A stretch of 64,000 nucleotides of DNA from an uncultured Eubacteriales bacterium. Lineage in GTDB: Bacteria > Bacillota > Clostridia > Oscillospirales > Oscillospiraceae. The position numbers were made by a program, and so were the translations under genes. Where the stretch lies: contig UQYT01000004.1 in assembly GCA_900545405.1 (NCBI GenBank), positions 1-64,000 on the forward strand, in the 5' to 3' direction. Of the stretch, positions 33,233 to 41,906 are shown one piece after another (position 1 is the stretch's first letter; the number at the start of each line of letters is the position of its first letter). The notes under the pieces are model-generated. The model was not told where the DNA came from and did no database searches. It saw only the letters and a list, made by a program, of their open reading frames with translations.

Positions 33233-34399
33233 ATGGACGAAAACAAGGAATTCATCCCCTCCCTCACGCTCGACCCCAACGCGGCCTCCGCCGCCGCGGT
33301 GCAGATGCCGGAGGAGCCGGCCGCGCCCGTCATGGAGCAGAAGAAGGACGTGCCCGTTGAAAAGCTCGAGCTCGAGCGTCTCTCCCCTGCCGAGCAGGCC
33401 GCGGTCAAGGAGTTTGCAAAGCAGATAGACGTCACGAACTCCGAGCAGGTGCTCAACTACGGCTCCGCCGCGCAGAAGAACATCGCGGATTTCTCCGACG
33501 CCGCGCTCAGCAAGGTCCGCACCAAGGACCTCGGCGAGGTGGGCGACGAGCTCTCCGACCTCGTTGTGCAGCTGCAGGGCCTGGACTTTGACGAGAGCGA
33601 GAAGAAGGGCTTCCTCGGCTTCTTCAAGAAGCAGCGCCAGAGCATCGCGGCGCTCAAGGCCCAGTACGACAAGGCCGAGGTCAACGTGGACAAGATATCC
33701 GCCGAGCTGGAGAAGCACGAGCGCACGCTGATGAAGGACATCGCGATGATGGACAAGATGTACGAGATGAACCAGCAGTACCACAAGGAGCTGACCATGT
33801 ACATCATCGCCGGCAAGCTCCGCTGCAAGGAGCTGCGCGAGACGGAGCTGCCCCGCTTGCAGCAGGCGGCGCAGGAGTCCGGCAAGACCGAGGACGCCCA
33901 GGCCGCGAACGACTACGCCAACATGCTCGGCCGCTTTGAGAAGAAGCTGCACGACCTGGAGCTGACGCGCATGGTCTCCGTCCAGATGTCGCCGCAGATA
34001 AGGATGATACAGTCCAACGACTCGGTCATGGCCGAGAAGATACGCTCCTCCATCGTGAACACCATCCCGCTCTGGAAGAGCCAGATGACCCTCGCGCTCA
34101 CGCTGCACCACTCGCAGCAGGCCATGGAGGCCCAGCGCGACGTGAACGAGATGACGAACCGTCTGCTCCAGGCCAACGCCGAAAAGCTGCACCAGGGCAG
34201 CGTGGAGATAGCCAAGGAGTCCGAGCGCGGCATCGTGGACATCGAGACGCTGCAAAAGACCAACCAGGAGCTCATCAGCACGCTGGAGGAGGTCCGGCAG
34301 ATCCAGGCCGACGGCGCGAAGAAGCGCGCGGAGGCTGAGGTCGAGCTCGGCCGCATCGAGGGCGAGCTGAAGCAGAAGCTGCTTGAACTGAGAGGCTGA
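33233..34399 (+). CDS. TelA/YceH-type toxic-anion resistance protein
   Basis: This 388-residue, highly helical, coiled-coil-rich soluble protein has LDPNAASAAAVQMPEEP-type N-terminus, FKKQRQSIAALKAQYDKAEV and MTLALTLHHSQQAMEAQRDV. It belongs to the TelA family linked to resistance to tellurite, cell-wall antimicrobials and nisin. ATG 33233 is chosen over TTG 33224 because the ribosome binding site is too close to the latter. Confidence 0.88.
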   Translation: MDENKEFIPSLTLDPNAASAAAVQMPEEPAAPVMEQKKDVPVEKLELERLSPAEQAAVKEFAKQIDVTNSEQVLNYGSAAQKNIADFSDAALSKVRTKDLGEVGDELSDLVVQLQGLDFDESEKKGFLGFFKKQRQSIAALKAQYDKAEVNVDKISAELEKHERTLMKDIAMMDKMYEMNQQYHKELTMYIIAGKLRCKELRETELPRLQQAAQESGKTEDAQAANDYANMLGRFEKKLHDLELTRMVSVQMSPQIRMIQSNDSVMAEKIRSSIVNTIPLWKSQMTLALTLHHSQQAMEAQRDVNEMTNRLLQANAEKLHQGSVEIAKESERGIVDIETLQKTNQELISTLEEVRQIQADGAKKRAEAEVELGRIEGELKQKLLELRG

Positions 34400-34400
34400 T

Positions 34401-34955
34401 ATGTACAACAGATCGCTGAAGCATCCGATAACCGCGCTCATCATCGCCATTCTCGCCTGCGGGTTCGCGCTGGTCATGAACACGCAGATGAAGCTCGGCG
34501 AGCGCGTTCAGGCTGTCGAAGACGGCTTTTTCACCTCCGTGGCCGGAGAGCGGAGCATATACTCCCGGCTGGAGGAGAAGCTGGACGCGGCAAACGGGCT
34601 CTGGACCGTGCTCGAGGGCGTGGACGCCAATGCGGCGCAGTCGCTCTCCGACGCGCGCAGCGGCCTGCTCACGGCCTATGAGAGCCGCGACATCTCCGCG
34701 ATGTACGACGCTAACTCCGAGCTGGACAAGGTCTATGCCGACGCGGTAAAGGCCCTGGACGGCGCGGAGCTCGGCGAGAGCATGCAGAATGCGCTCGACA
34801 GCTACACCACCAACTACGAGGGCGCGCAGAAGATGATAGAGCAGAACAGCTACAACAGCAGCGTGCTGGAGTTCATGCGCTCCACCTTCAACAAGTTCCC
34901 CACGTCGGAGCTTGCATCCTTCACCGGCGTTGAGCCGCCGGTGAGCTTTGAGTAA
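34401..34955 (+). CDS. LemA-family membrane-anchored protein
   Basis: This 184-residue protein has one N-terminal membrane segment (ITALIIAILACGFALVM), followed by an all-helical domain (RLEEKLDAANGLWTVLEGVD, DALDSYTTNYEGAQKMIEQN) and a C-terminal LASFTGVEPPVSFE, close to the LemA signature. LemA proteins have no clear enzymatic role. Partnership with a TPM-domain protein immediately downstream is a recurrent pairing. Confidence 0.8.
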   Translation: MYNRSLKHPITALIIAILACGFALVMNTQMKLGERVQAVEDGFFTSVAGERSIYSRLEEKLDAANGLWTVLEGVDANAAQSLSDARSGLLTAYESRDISAMYDANSELDKVYADAVKALDGAELGESMQNALDSYTTNYEGAQKMIEQNSYNSSVLEFMRSTFNKFPTSELASFTGVEPPVSFE

Positions 34956-34971
34956 CCAGGAGATTTGACGG

Positions 34972-35907
34972 ATGAAACGTATCTTTTCCCTTGTATTTGC
35001 CCTGCTGCTCCTGCCCGTCATGGCCCTCGGCACCCTTGCCGCGGATGTGCCGGAGCCGAGCTCGGACTTCTACGTCTACGACGGCGCTGGGACGCTGAGC
35101 GAGTCCACCAAGGACCTGATCCTCAACGCCAGCGGCCCGCTGGAGCAGTACTGCGACGGGGCGCAGATAGTGGTCGTCACCATCGACTACCTGCCCTCGG
35201 GCTATGACTCCGAGCAGTACGCGAACCTGCTCTTCAACAGCTGGGGCGTCGGCAGCTCCAGCGCCAACAACGGCCTGCTTCTGCTGCACGTAGTCAAGGA
35301 GGACCGCGGCTGGCTGGCCGTCGGCGCGGGCATCTCGAAACAGATGACCAGCAGCTATGCAAACTCGCTCATGGACGAGTACTTCTGGCCGTATTCCGAC
35401 GCCGGGGAGTACGACGAGGCGGTGGCGACGCTCTTCCCCCACCTTGTGGACTTTTTTGCCCAGCTCTACGGCACGAACCAGCTCTACGGCGGCACCGGCA
35501 CCGTCTCCAACGGCGGCAGCGCGCCCGAGTACAACGGCGGCGGGTACTATAACGACGGCTACTACAACGACTACTACTATGACCGCGGGCCGAGCCTCGG
35601 CTCCATCGTCTCGGTGCTGTTTGTTGTCTTTATCATCGTGCTCGTGCTGGTGAATTCCACCGGGCGCAGGCGGTATTACCGCAGCTACGGCGTCTGGCCC
35701 ACGTTCTTCTTCTGCGGCGGTCCCGGCCCGCGCGGGCCGAGGGGGCCGCGCCCGCCTCACGGACCCGGCCCCGGCGGTTTCGGCGGAGGCGGAGGCTTCC
35801 GCGGCGGCGGCTTTGGAGGCGGCGGTTTCTCCGGCGGAGGCGGCTTCCACGGCGGCGGCTTCGGGGGAGGCGGCTTCTCCGGCGGCGGTGGCGGCGGCAG
35901 GCGCTGA
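34972..35907 (+). CDS. TPM-domain protein with Gly-rich tail (YgcG-like)
   Basis: This 311-residue protein has an N-terminal signal peptide, a TPM domain (residues ~28-165: SSDFYVYDGAGTLSESTKDL, YANLLFNSWGVGSSSANNGL, VGAGISKQMTSSYANS), one membrane helix (~205-225) and a tail rich in Gly, Phe and Ser repeats (GGGFRGGGFGGGGFSGGGG). TPM proteins are linked to photosystem assembly or phosphatase activity; in bacteria the role is unclear. The last operon gene. Confidence 0.85.
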   Translation: MKRIFSLVFALLLLPVMALGTLAADVPEPSSDFYVYDGAGTLSESTKDLILNASGPLEQYCDGAQIVVVTIDYLPSGYDSEQYANLLFNSWGVGSSSANNGLLLLHVVKEDRGWLAVGAGISKQMTSSYANSLMDEYFWPYSDAGEYDEAVATLFPHLVDFFAQLYGTNQLYGGTGTVSNGGSAPEYNGGGYYNDGYYNDYYYDRGPSLGSIVSVLFVVFIIVLVLVNSTGRRRYYRSYGVWPTFFFCGGPGPRGPRGPRPPHGPGPGGFGGGGGFRGGGFGGGGFSGGGGFHGGGFGGGGFSGGGGGGRR

Positions 35908-35930
35908 GCCGCGGCTCGATATAATAAATC

Positions 35931-35960
35931 AAGGGAGGACCCCGATGGGGTCCTCCCTTC
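35931..35960. terminator. Bidirectional terminator hairpin
   Basis: A perfect 13-base-pair stem AAGGGAGGACCCC / GGGGTCCTCCCTT with loop GAT, between the convergent TPM gene and molybdenum hydroxylase gene. The T tract is weak. Confidence 0.7.
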
Positions 35961-35975
35961 TCATCTGCTTATGAC

Positions 35976-38555
35976 TCAGTGCTTTCTGCTGTACCAGGTG
36001 TCCTCCAGCGGGAGGGTGTTGCGGAACTTGTGGTCCATGGCGTAGTACGCACCCTCGACCGCCGGGGCGGTGGGTATGGCGGAGATCTCGCCTATGCCCT
36101 TGGAGCCGTAGGCGAAGGGCAGCAGCTCGTTCTTCTCCACGTAGATGGCGTGGATGTCCGGTATCTGCGTCGAGTGCAGCAGGCCGAGGGTGCCGTATTT
36201 CACCTGAGGCACGCAGTCCTCGAGCGGGAAGTGCTCGGTTAGGGCATAGCCCATGCCCATGAGCACGCCGCCCTCGATCTGGCCCTGGATGGAGGTCGGG
36301 TTGACCACCTTGCCGGAGTCGTGCGCCGCATAGACCTCCTTGACCCTGCCCTCGTCGTCGAGCACGACGACGTGCGCGGCAAAGCCGTAGGCAACGTGGC
36401 TCTTCGGGAAGGGCACGTCCGCGCCGAGCTTGTCGGTGGGGTCGAAGAACTCGGCGAAATACTCCTTGCCCTCGAGCTTGGAGAGGTCGCCGCCGGCCTC
36501 GTCCAGGTCGCGCTTGAGGTCCACGGCGGCCATGCGCACGGCCTCGCCGGTGATGAGGGTCTGGCGGGAGCCGGAGGTGGTGCCGGAGTCGGGCGAGAGC
36601 TCGGAGTTGCTGCCCATGTTCTTCATCTTCGAGAGCGGCAGGCCCGTGGTCTGCGAGAGCTCCTGCAGGAAGATGGTGGCGCAGCCCTGGCCGATGTCGG
36701 AGGCCGCGGAGTAGAGCTGGACGACGCCGCCGTGCACCTCGAGGCGGCAGCGGCCCTTGTCAGGAAGGCCGACGCCTACGCCGGAGTTCTTCATTGCGCA
36801 GGCGATGCCCGCATGGCCCTCGTTGGCCTCGTAGGCGTCCTTGACCGCGAGCAGGCACTCCTTGAGCGCGGTGGAGACGTCGGCTATCTGGCCGTTCGGC
36901 AGGACCTTGCCGGGCTCGATGGCGTTGCGGTAGCGTATCTCCCAGGGCGAGATGCCGACCTGCTCGGCCAGGAGGTTGATTATGCACTCGAGCGCGAACT
37001 CGCTCTGAGTGACGCCGAAGCCGCGGAAAGCGCCCGCGGGCGGGTTGTTCGTGTAGTAGCTGAATCCCCTTATGTCCGTGTTCTGATAGCAGTACGGGCC
37101 GACCGAGTGGGTGCAGGCACGCTCGAGCACGGGGCCGGAGAGCGAGGCATAGGCGCCGGTGTCGAAGTATATCTCGCAGTCGAGGCCGGTGAAGATGCCG
37201 TTTTCGTCGCAGCCGAGGGTGAAGGTGGCCTCCATGTAGTGGCGCTTCGGGTGGAAGTTGATGGACTCCTGACGGGAGAAGCGGAACTTCACGGGGCGGC
37301 CGACCTTGAGCGCGCAGAGCACGGCCACGTGCTGGGCGGAGACGTCCTCCTTGCCGCCGAAGCCGCCGCCGACGTACTTGTTCTCGACGACTACCCGGCG
37401 CTGCTCCCAGCCGAGCATGATGGCTATCTCCTTGCGGGTGTCGTAGACGCCCTGGTCGGAGGTGTAGACCTTCACGCCGTCCTTATACGGGAAGGCGACG
37501 GCGCACTCGGGCTCGAGGAAGGCGTGCTCGGTGAAGGGGGTGACGAAGCTCTTGGTGACGACGTATTTGGACTCGGCCAGCGCCTTTTTCGCGTCGCCGC
37601 GGACGACGTGGCGCTGCTGGCAGAGGTTGCCGTTGGGGTGGAGTTTGGGCGCGTCGGGGGCCATGGCCTCCTTGACGTTGTGCACGGGCTCGAGCACCTC
37701 GTACTCGACCTTCACGAGCTTGCGCGCCTTGTCGACTATCTCCTGCGTCTCGCCCACGACGAGGCAGATGGCGTCGCCCACGAAGCGGGTGATGTCGCCC
37801 TTGGCGATCATGACGTCCCAGTCCTGCTGGAGGTGGCCGACCTTGTTGTGCGGCACGTCCTCGGCGGTCAGTACGGCGAGGACGCCGGGCATTGCCTCGG
37901 CCTTGGAGGTGTCGATGTCCAGCACGCGGGCCCGGGCGTATTTGGAGCGCACCGCGCCGCCGTAGACCATGCCCTCCATCTCGATGTCGTCGCAGTACTC
38001 GCCGTAGCCGAGAACCTTGGGACGCACGTCGGTGCGGAAGGCCCTCTGGCCGACGCCGAACTCGTCGCCCTTCTCGAGCGTCGGGTCTATCTCGGCGTCG
38101 CCGCGGAGGATGGCGGCGGCGAGGGTTATGCCCTCGATTATCTTCTTATAGCCCGTGCAGCGGCAGATGTTGCCGCGGAGGGCGACCTTTATCTGCTCCT
38201 CCGTCGGGTCCGGGACCTTGTCGATGAGCGCCTTGCCGGCCATGACCATGCCGGGGATGCAAAAGCCGCACTGCACGGCGCCGACCTTGCCGAAGGCGTA
38301 GACAAACGCCTCCTGCTCGTCATACGTCAGGCCCTCGACGGTGACTATCTCGCGTCCCACGGCCTTTTTCGTCGTGAGCACGCAGGACTTGACGGCCCGG
38401 CCGTCCACGATTATGGTGCAGGTGCCGCAGGCGCCCTCGCTGCAGCCGTCCTTGACGGACTTAAGGTGCAGGTCGTCGCGCAGATAGCGCAGCAGCGGCT
38501 TGTCCTCCGTCGTGCTGCGGGTTATGCCGTTTACCTTGAATACATACTCAGCCAT
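35976..38555 (-). CDS. Fused 2Fe-2S/molybdopterin hydroxylase (probable Se-dependent xanthine dehydrogenase type)
   Basis: This 859-residue protein joins an N-terminal [2Fe-2S] plant-type ferredoxin domain (CSEGACGTC, ~38-48), a second cluster domain (QCGFCIPGM, CRCTGYKKI) and the molybdopterin-binding large domain (YVGGGFGGKEDVSAQH, AGAFRGFGVTQSEFALE, GQGCATIFLQELSQT, catalytic-Glu region KGIGEISAIPTAPAVEG). It has no FAD domain, as in Desulfovibrio Mop aldehyde oxidoreductase and in selenium-dependent xanthine dehydrogenases of Clostridia. Electrons probably leave via the polyferredoxin directly upstream. Substrate is uncertain: purine or aldehyde. Confidence 0.85.
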   Translation of the reverse strand: MAEYVFKVNGITRSTTEDKPLLRYLRDDLHLKSVKDGCSEGACGTCTIIVDGRAVKSCVLTTKKAVGREIVTVEGLTYDEQEAFVYAFGKVGAVQCGFCIPGMVMAGKALIDKVPDPTEEQIKVALRGNICRCTGYKKIIEGITLAAAILRGDAEIDPTLEKGDEFGVGQRAFRTDVRPKVLGYGEYCDDIEMEGMVYGGAVRSKYARARVLDIDTSKAEAMPGVLAVLTAEDVPHNKVGHLQQDWDVMIAKGDITRFVGDAICLVVGETQEIVDKARKLVKVEYEVLEPVHNVKEAMAPDAPKLHPNGNLCQQRHVVRGDAKKALAESKYVVTKSFVTPFTEHAFLEPECAVAFPYKDGVKVYTSDQGVYDTRKEIAIMLGWEQRRVVVENKYVGGGFGGKEDVSAQHVAVLCALKVGRPVKFRFSRQESINFHPKRHYMEATFTLGCDENGIFTGLDCEIYFDTGAYASLSGPVLERACTHSVGPYCYQNTDIRGFSYYTNNPPAGAFRGFGVTQSEFALECIINLLAEQVGISPWEIRYRNAIEPGKVLPNGQIADVSTALKECLLAVKDAYEANEGHAGIACAMKNSGVGVGLPDKGRCRLEVHGGVVQLYSAASDIGQGCATIFLQELSQTTGLPLSKMKNMGSNSELSPDSGTTSGSRQTLITGEAVRMAAVDLKRDLDEAGGDLSKLEGKEYFAEFFDPTDKLGADVPFPKSHVAYGFAAHVVVLDDEGRVKEVYAAHDSGKVVNPTSIQGQIEGGVLMGMGYALTEHFPLEDCVPQVKYGTLGLLHSTQIPDIHAIYVEKNELLPFAYGSKGIGEISAIPTAPAVEGAYYAMDHKFRNTLPLEDTWYSRKH

Positions 38556-38573
38556 ATTGCCCACCTCCATTAG

Positions 38574-39119
38574 TCAGGCCTGGGGCCCGAGGATGCCGTA
38601 GACGTCCTTGATGACGCCGCGCGGACACTTCGAGGCGCACATGCCGCAGGAGACGCAGAGGCTCTCATCAATGACGGGGTGGTTGTCCTCGAGCCTGATG
38701 GCGCCCATGGGGCAGTTCTTGACGCAGATGCCGCAGGCGATGCAGCCCGCGTCGCAGGCCTTGCGCGTCTCGGGGCCGCTGTCGCGGCTGGAGCAGCCGA
38801 CGACGATATTCTGCTCCCTCGGCACGAGCCGGATGATGCCCTGCGGGCAGGCCTTCACGCACAGACCGCAGCCGACGCACTTGTCTCTGTCCACCTCGGC
38901 GACGCCGCGCGCGCCGACCTTTATGGCCCCCAGCTTACACACCGCGGCACAGCTGCCCAGTCCCAGGCAGCCCCAGCGGCACTCCAGTATCCCCTCGGGA
39001 TGCTCGGCAAGCGCCTGCCTGCAGTCCCCGGTCAGCGCCTCGCGCGGTATCTTCCTGCGCGCGAGCTCGCCGCCGGAGCAGCCGACAGCCGCAGCGTATT
39101 TTCCTGCCTTCTGCGCCAT
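38574..39119 (-). CDS. RnfB-like polyferredoxin (four [4Fe-4S])
   Basis: This 181-residue protein carries an N-terminal C-x3-C-x5-C-x3-C cluster (CRWGCLGLGSCAAVC) and three further 4Fe-4S motifs: CVGCGLCVKACP, CIACGICVKNCP and CVSCGMCASKCP. This is the C-terminal arrangement of RnfB. It lies 18 bases upstream of the hydroxylase in the same direction and probably accepts its electrons. Start ATG 39119 has GGAAGGGG upstream. Confidence 0.88.
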   Translation of the reverse strand: MAQKAGKYAAAVGCSGGELARRKIPREALTGDCRQALAEHPEGILECRWGCLGLGSCAAVCKLGAIKVGARGVAEVDRDKCVGCGLCVKACPQGIIRLVPREQNIVVGCSSRDSGPETRKACDAGCIACGICVKNCPMGAIRLEDNHPVIDESLCVSCGMCASKCPRGVIKDVYGILGPQA

Positions 39120-39261
39120 AGTCAGTCGCCCCTTCCGCGTTAGCTTAAATATTTTCATTTGGGTACAAATTCTTTTAGATAATCATACTATAAACAAACA
39201 CAAAACACAAGGGGTAAGCCGGAAAAATTTTGTCAATTTCGTTGTCCCATTTCAAGAAGAA

Positions 39262-39292
39262 CGCCCCGGCTGTCGAACCGGCAGCCGGGGCG
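39262..39292 (-). terminator. Terminator after PhzF-like gene
   Basis: CGCCCCGGCTG / CAGCCGGGGCG with a nine-base loop. On the leftward strand the following sequence is only moderately T-rich. Confidence 0.5.
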
Positions 39293-39319
39293 CTGGGTGT
39301 GTTCGGTTTTGGCGCTGTT

Positions 39320-40093
39320 TCAGACGTAAAGCTCCGCTATGGAGTAGAGAGCGGCCTTGCCGCTCATGTAGACGCGGCCGTTTTCCATGCGGCACCAGAG
39401 CGTGCCGCCGCGGCGGGAGGCCTGATAGGCGGTGAGCTTTTCGCGGCCCAGGGACTTGAGCCAGTACGGCACGATGTGGCAGTGGCCGGAGCCGCAGACG
39501 GGGTCCTCGGGCACGCTGAGCTTGGGCGCAAAGCTGCGTGAGACGCAGTCGAACTCACGTCCTGTGCTCGTGGCGTGCTGCAATAGGCCGTCGAGGGCGG
39601 CGAGCTTTTCCATGTCCGGGACCATGCTGCGGACGGTGTCCTCGCTGTCGAACACGCAGAGGAGGTCACGGCCCATCCAGGCCTCGGAGGGCTCCGCGCC
39701 GAAGGCGGCGGTCATCTCCGGCGTCACGGGCGTGGGGCGCAGCTCATAGGCCGGGAAATCCAGCTCGTACATGTCCCCTGCCCTGCTGACGGTCAGCTCG
39801 CCGCTGAGCGTGGCGAAGCGCACGCGCTCCAGCCCGGGCTCGACGTGGTTCATCAGCACATAGGCCGTCGCCAGCGTGGCGTGGCCGCAGAGGTCTATCT
39901 CCCCGCCCGGCGTGAACCACCGCAGGCGCCAGACCTCGCCCTCGCGCGCAGCGAAGGCGGTCTCGGAGAGGTTGTTCTCCCGCGTGATGTCCATCATCAG
40001 CTCGTCCGGCAGCCAGCTCTCAAGGATGCACACGGCGGCGGGATTTCCGCCGAACACCCTGTCCGTGAAGGCGTCCACAACATACTGTCTCAT
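39320..40093 (-). CDS. PhzF-family isomerase/epimerase
   Basis: This 257-residue protein has VVDAFTDRVFGGNPAAV, NNLSETAFAAREGEVW with the catalytic Glu, FTPGGEIDLCGHATLATAYV and DPVCGSGHCHIVPYWL, the two-domain PhzF fold. Family members isomerise or epimerise small molecules; few have known substrates, and phenazine synthesis is not implied here. Start is ATG 40093, six bases after GGAGG. Confidence 0.9.
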   Translation of the reverse strand: MRQYVVDAFTDRVFGGNPAAVCILESWLPDELMMDITRENNLSETAFAAREGEVWRLRWFTPGGEIDLCGHATLATAYVLMNHVEPGLERVRFATLSGELTVSRAGDMYELDFPAYELRPTPVTPEMTAAFGAEPSEAWMGRDLLCVFDSEDTVRSMVPDMEKLAALDGLLQHATSTGREFDCVSRSFAPKLSVPEDPVCGSGHCHIVPYWLKSLGREKLTAYQASRRGGTLWCRMENGRVYMSGKAALYSIAELYV

Positions 40094-40157
40094 AACGCAC
40101 CTCCTGTTTGTCATGAGCACATGATAGCACGGGCGCGGCCCGGCATCAAGGGCGGGC

Positions 40158-40325
40158 TCACAGGTGCGTGTCGCGCTTTACCTTGTCGTAGTGCTTTAGC
40201 AGCAGCGGCTCTATGGCGGCCGTCAGCTTCATGTCCAGGTTGAAGAAATAGACGGTGAACGTCACCGCGAAAAGTGACGCGGCGGCTATAACCAGCGCGA
40301 GAAGCGCCTTGGTCAGCTTGCTCAT
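40158..40325 (-). CDS. Small single-helix membrane protein (55 residues)
   Basis: This small gene starts MSKLTKALLALVIAAASLF, with one membrane helix at about residues 6-28, and ends in a charged tail KHYDKVKRDTHL. AGGAGG lies six bases before its ATG. It immediately follows the HgdB-like operon and points the same way. I do not recognise the family; the short basic tail would be on one membrane face. Confidence 0.7.
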   Translation of the reverse strand: MSKLTKALLALVIAAASLFAVTFTVYFFNLDMKLTAAIEPLLLKHYDKVKRDTHL

Positions 40326-40343
40326 ACGGTTCCTCCTTTGAAA

Positions 40344-41906
40344 TTACCACGATGCTTCGTCGTTGAGCACCTCGAGGCTGGGGTCTATCGGCTCCTCGCC
40401 CATGACGGTGCGCATATAGCTGTTGACCTGCTCGCGGACGCCCTGGCGGGAGATTATGCGCGGGTCGAAGAGGTCGTGCGTGACCCAGATGAGGTGGATG
40501 CCGCGCTCGCGGGCCTTCTCCTCGAACTGGCCGTGCATGCCGTCGAGCGCTTTGCAGCTCATGTGCTCCCAGAGGATGACCATGTCGGCGTTGAACTCCT
40601 CGCAGAACTCCCAGAGCTCGTCGAGCAGGACCTTATAGCCGCCGTGGGTGCGGTTGCGCATTATCATGTTCTCGGTCAGCCAGGCCATGTCGTAGATGGC
40701 CTGCTCCCTGCCCTCGGGGGTGTCCTCGGTGGCGAGGGTGCGGGTGGAGACCATGGAGAGCATGTCCGTCAGCGGGACTATGCCCCAGCAGTTGAGCAGC
40801 CAGAGCAGGAAGTCGAAGTAGAAGTGCGACTGCACGCCCCAGACTATGGCGCGGTGGCGGTATTCCTTGGCCATGCGCTTCTTTTTCTTGTACGCGCGCT
40901 CGGCGAGGCGGGTTATGTCGCGGTCGGCCTTTTCAAAGGCGGGGACCTTGCCGCAGATGGCCATGTAGTTGGTCTCGGTATAGAGCGCGAGGTTGGAGCC
41001 GAACACCTGCGGGTAGTTGGTCTTGTTCATCTCCAGCCAGCCGAGGCGGCACTCGGTGGCGTAGTTCACGCGCTTGGCGCACTCGAAGTAGTAGTCCCAG
41101 TTCCACTTCTCTCCGGTGTGCTTCTCGATGAAGGCGATGGCGTTGCGCACCTCCTGGGCGGCGTACTCCTGCACGTCGTCCTCGCGGTGGCGCAGCGGGG
41201 TGGCGAGCTGGAACACGGGGACGCCGTCCTCGAGCTCGAGGCGCTTGGAGATGACGCCGTTGCCGAGGAGCGAGCCGTCGCAGGTGGTGTTGCACTGCAC
41301 CGCGCAGGCGCCGAGCACGGGGGCGTCGTCGTCGATGGAGACGCCGACCTCGGCCTCCGGCATCGGGCACACGTCGCCCGCGAGGCCGAACTGCTGCGCC
41401 ACGTCGATGTAGTGCTCGACGGCGTGCTGGTTGAGCAGCACGGGGATATAGGTGGAGACCGTCTCGCGGCTGAGGCCCTTGAGCGTCGGGAAGCCCATCA
41501 TGACGGCGGTCATCTCGTTCTCGTCCACGAGGACGACCTTCTTGGAGAACTCCTTGTCGTTGCCGATGCGCCGGTCACCGCGGAAGAGGCCGTCGAGCAG
41601 CTTGGCGACGTCCTCGATGATGAGGTCCTGCTCTATGTGGCAGATGCGCAGGTACTCGCCCCTCAGGCCCTGGGTGTGGCGGTCGACCATCATGGGCACG
41701 GCGAGGTAGTTCGCCATCCAGCGGTAGCGGAACATGGCCTTGATGTTCCTGGGCTTGACGATGAACTTGCCGAGGGTCATCAGAATGCCCAGCCAGCGGC
41801 CGTAATCGTACAGCGTGTCGCTCACGCCGCGCCACTCGCGGCGTTTGCGGACCTTGCCGTCGGTATAGAAATCACCGAACCTGTCGGCACCTATCTGTTT
41901 AGCCAT
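40344..41906 (-). CDS. HgdB/BcrB-like 2-hydroxyacyl-CoA dehydratase family protein (large)
   Basis: This 520-residue protein is longer than usual HgdB/FldB-type subunits; about 100 residues of basic, tryptophan-rich N-terminal sequence precede the family fold. Cysteines are clustered in VQCNTTCDGSL and elsewhere (DVCPMPEAEVG, HMSCKALDG), which could hold an Fe-S cluster. Family members reduce thioesters by single electrons, normally fed by an ATPase activator (HgdC/BcrA-type), and none is in the window. It overlaps the other HgdB-like gene by eight bases; start ATG 41906 has GGAGG at eight bases. Confidence 0.72.
   Translation of the reverse strand: MAKQIGADRFGDFYTDGKVRKRREWRGVSDTLYDYGRWLGILMTLGKFIVKPRNIKAMFRYRWMANYLAVPMMVDRHTQGLRGEYLRICHIEQDLIIEDVAKLLDGLFRGDRRIGNDKEFSKKVVLVDENEMTAVMMGFPTLKGLSRETVSTYIPVLLNQHAVEHYIDVAQQFGLAGDVCPMPEAEVGVSIDDDAPVLGACAVQCNTTCDGSLLGNGVISKRLELEDGVPVFQLATPLRHREDDVQEYAAQEVRNAIAFIEKHTGEKWNWDYYFECAKRVNYATECRLGWLEMNKTNYPQVFGSNLALYTETNYMAICGKVPAFEKADRDITRLAERAYKKKKRMAKEYRHRAIVWGVQSHFYFDFLLWLLNCWGIVPLTDMLSMVSTRTLATEDTPEGREQAIYDMAWLTENMIMRNRTHGGYKVLLDELWEFCEEFNADMVILWEHMSCKALDGMHGQFEEKARERGIHLIWVTHDLFDPRIISRQGVREQVNSYMRTVMGEEPIDPSLEVLNDEASW

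Noticed and set aside
35770..35900. GGCGG-rich repeats considered as a DNA repeat element
   Set aside because: They encode the Gly-rich tail of the TPM protein in frame.
36321..38573. A 750-residue + strand frame opposite the fused hydroxylase
   Set aside because: Antisense shadow with no recognisable motif; the opposite strand has full 2Fe-2S and molybdopterin signatures.
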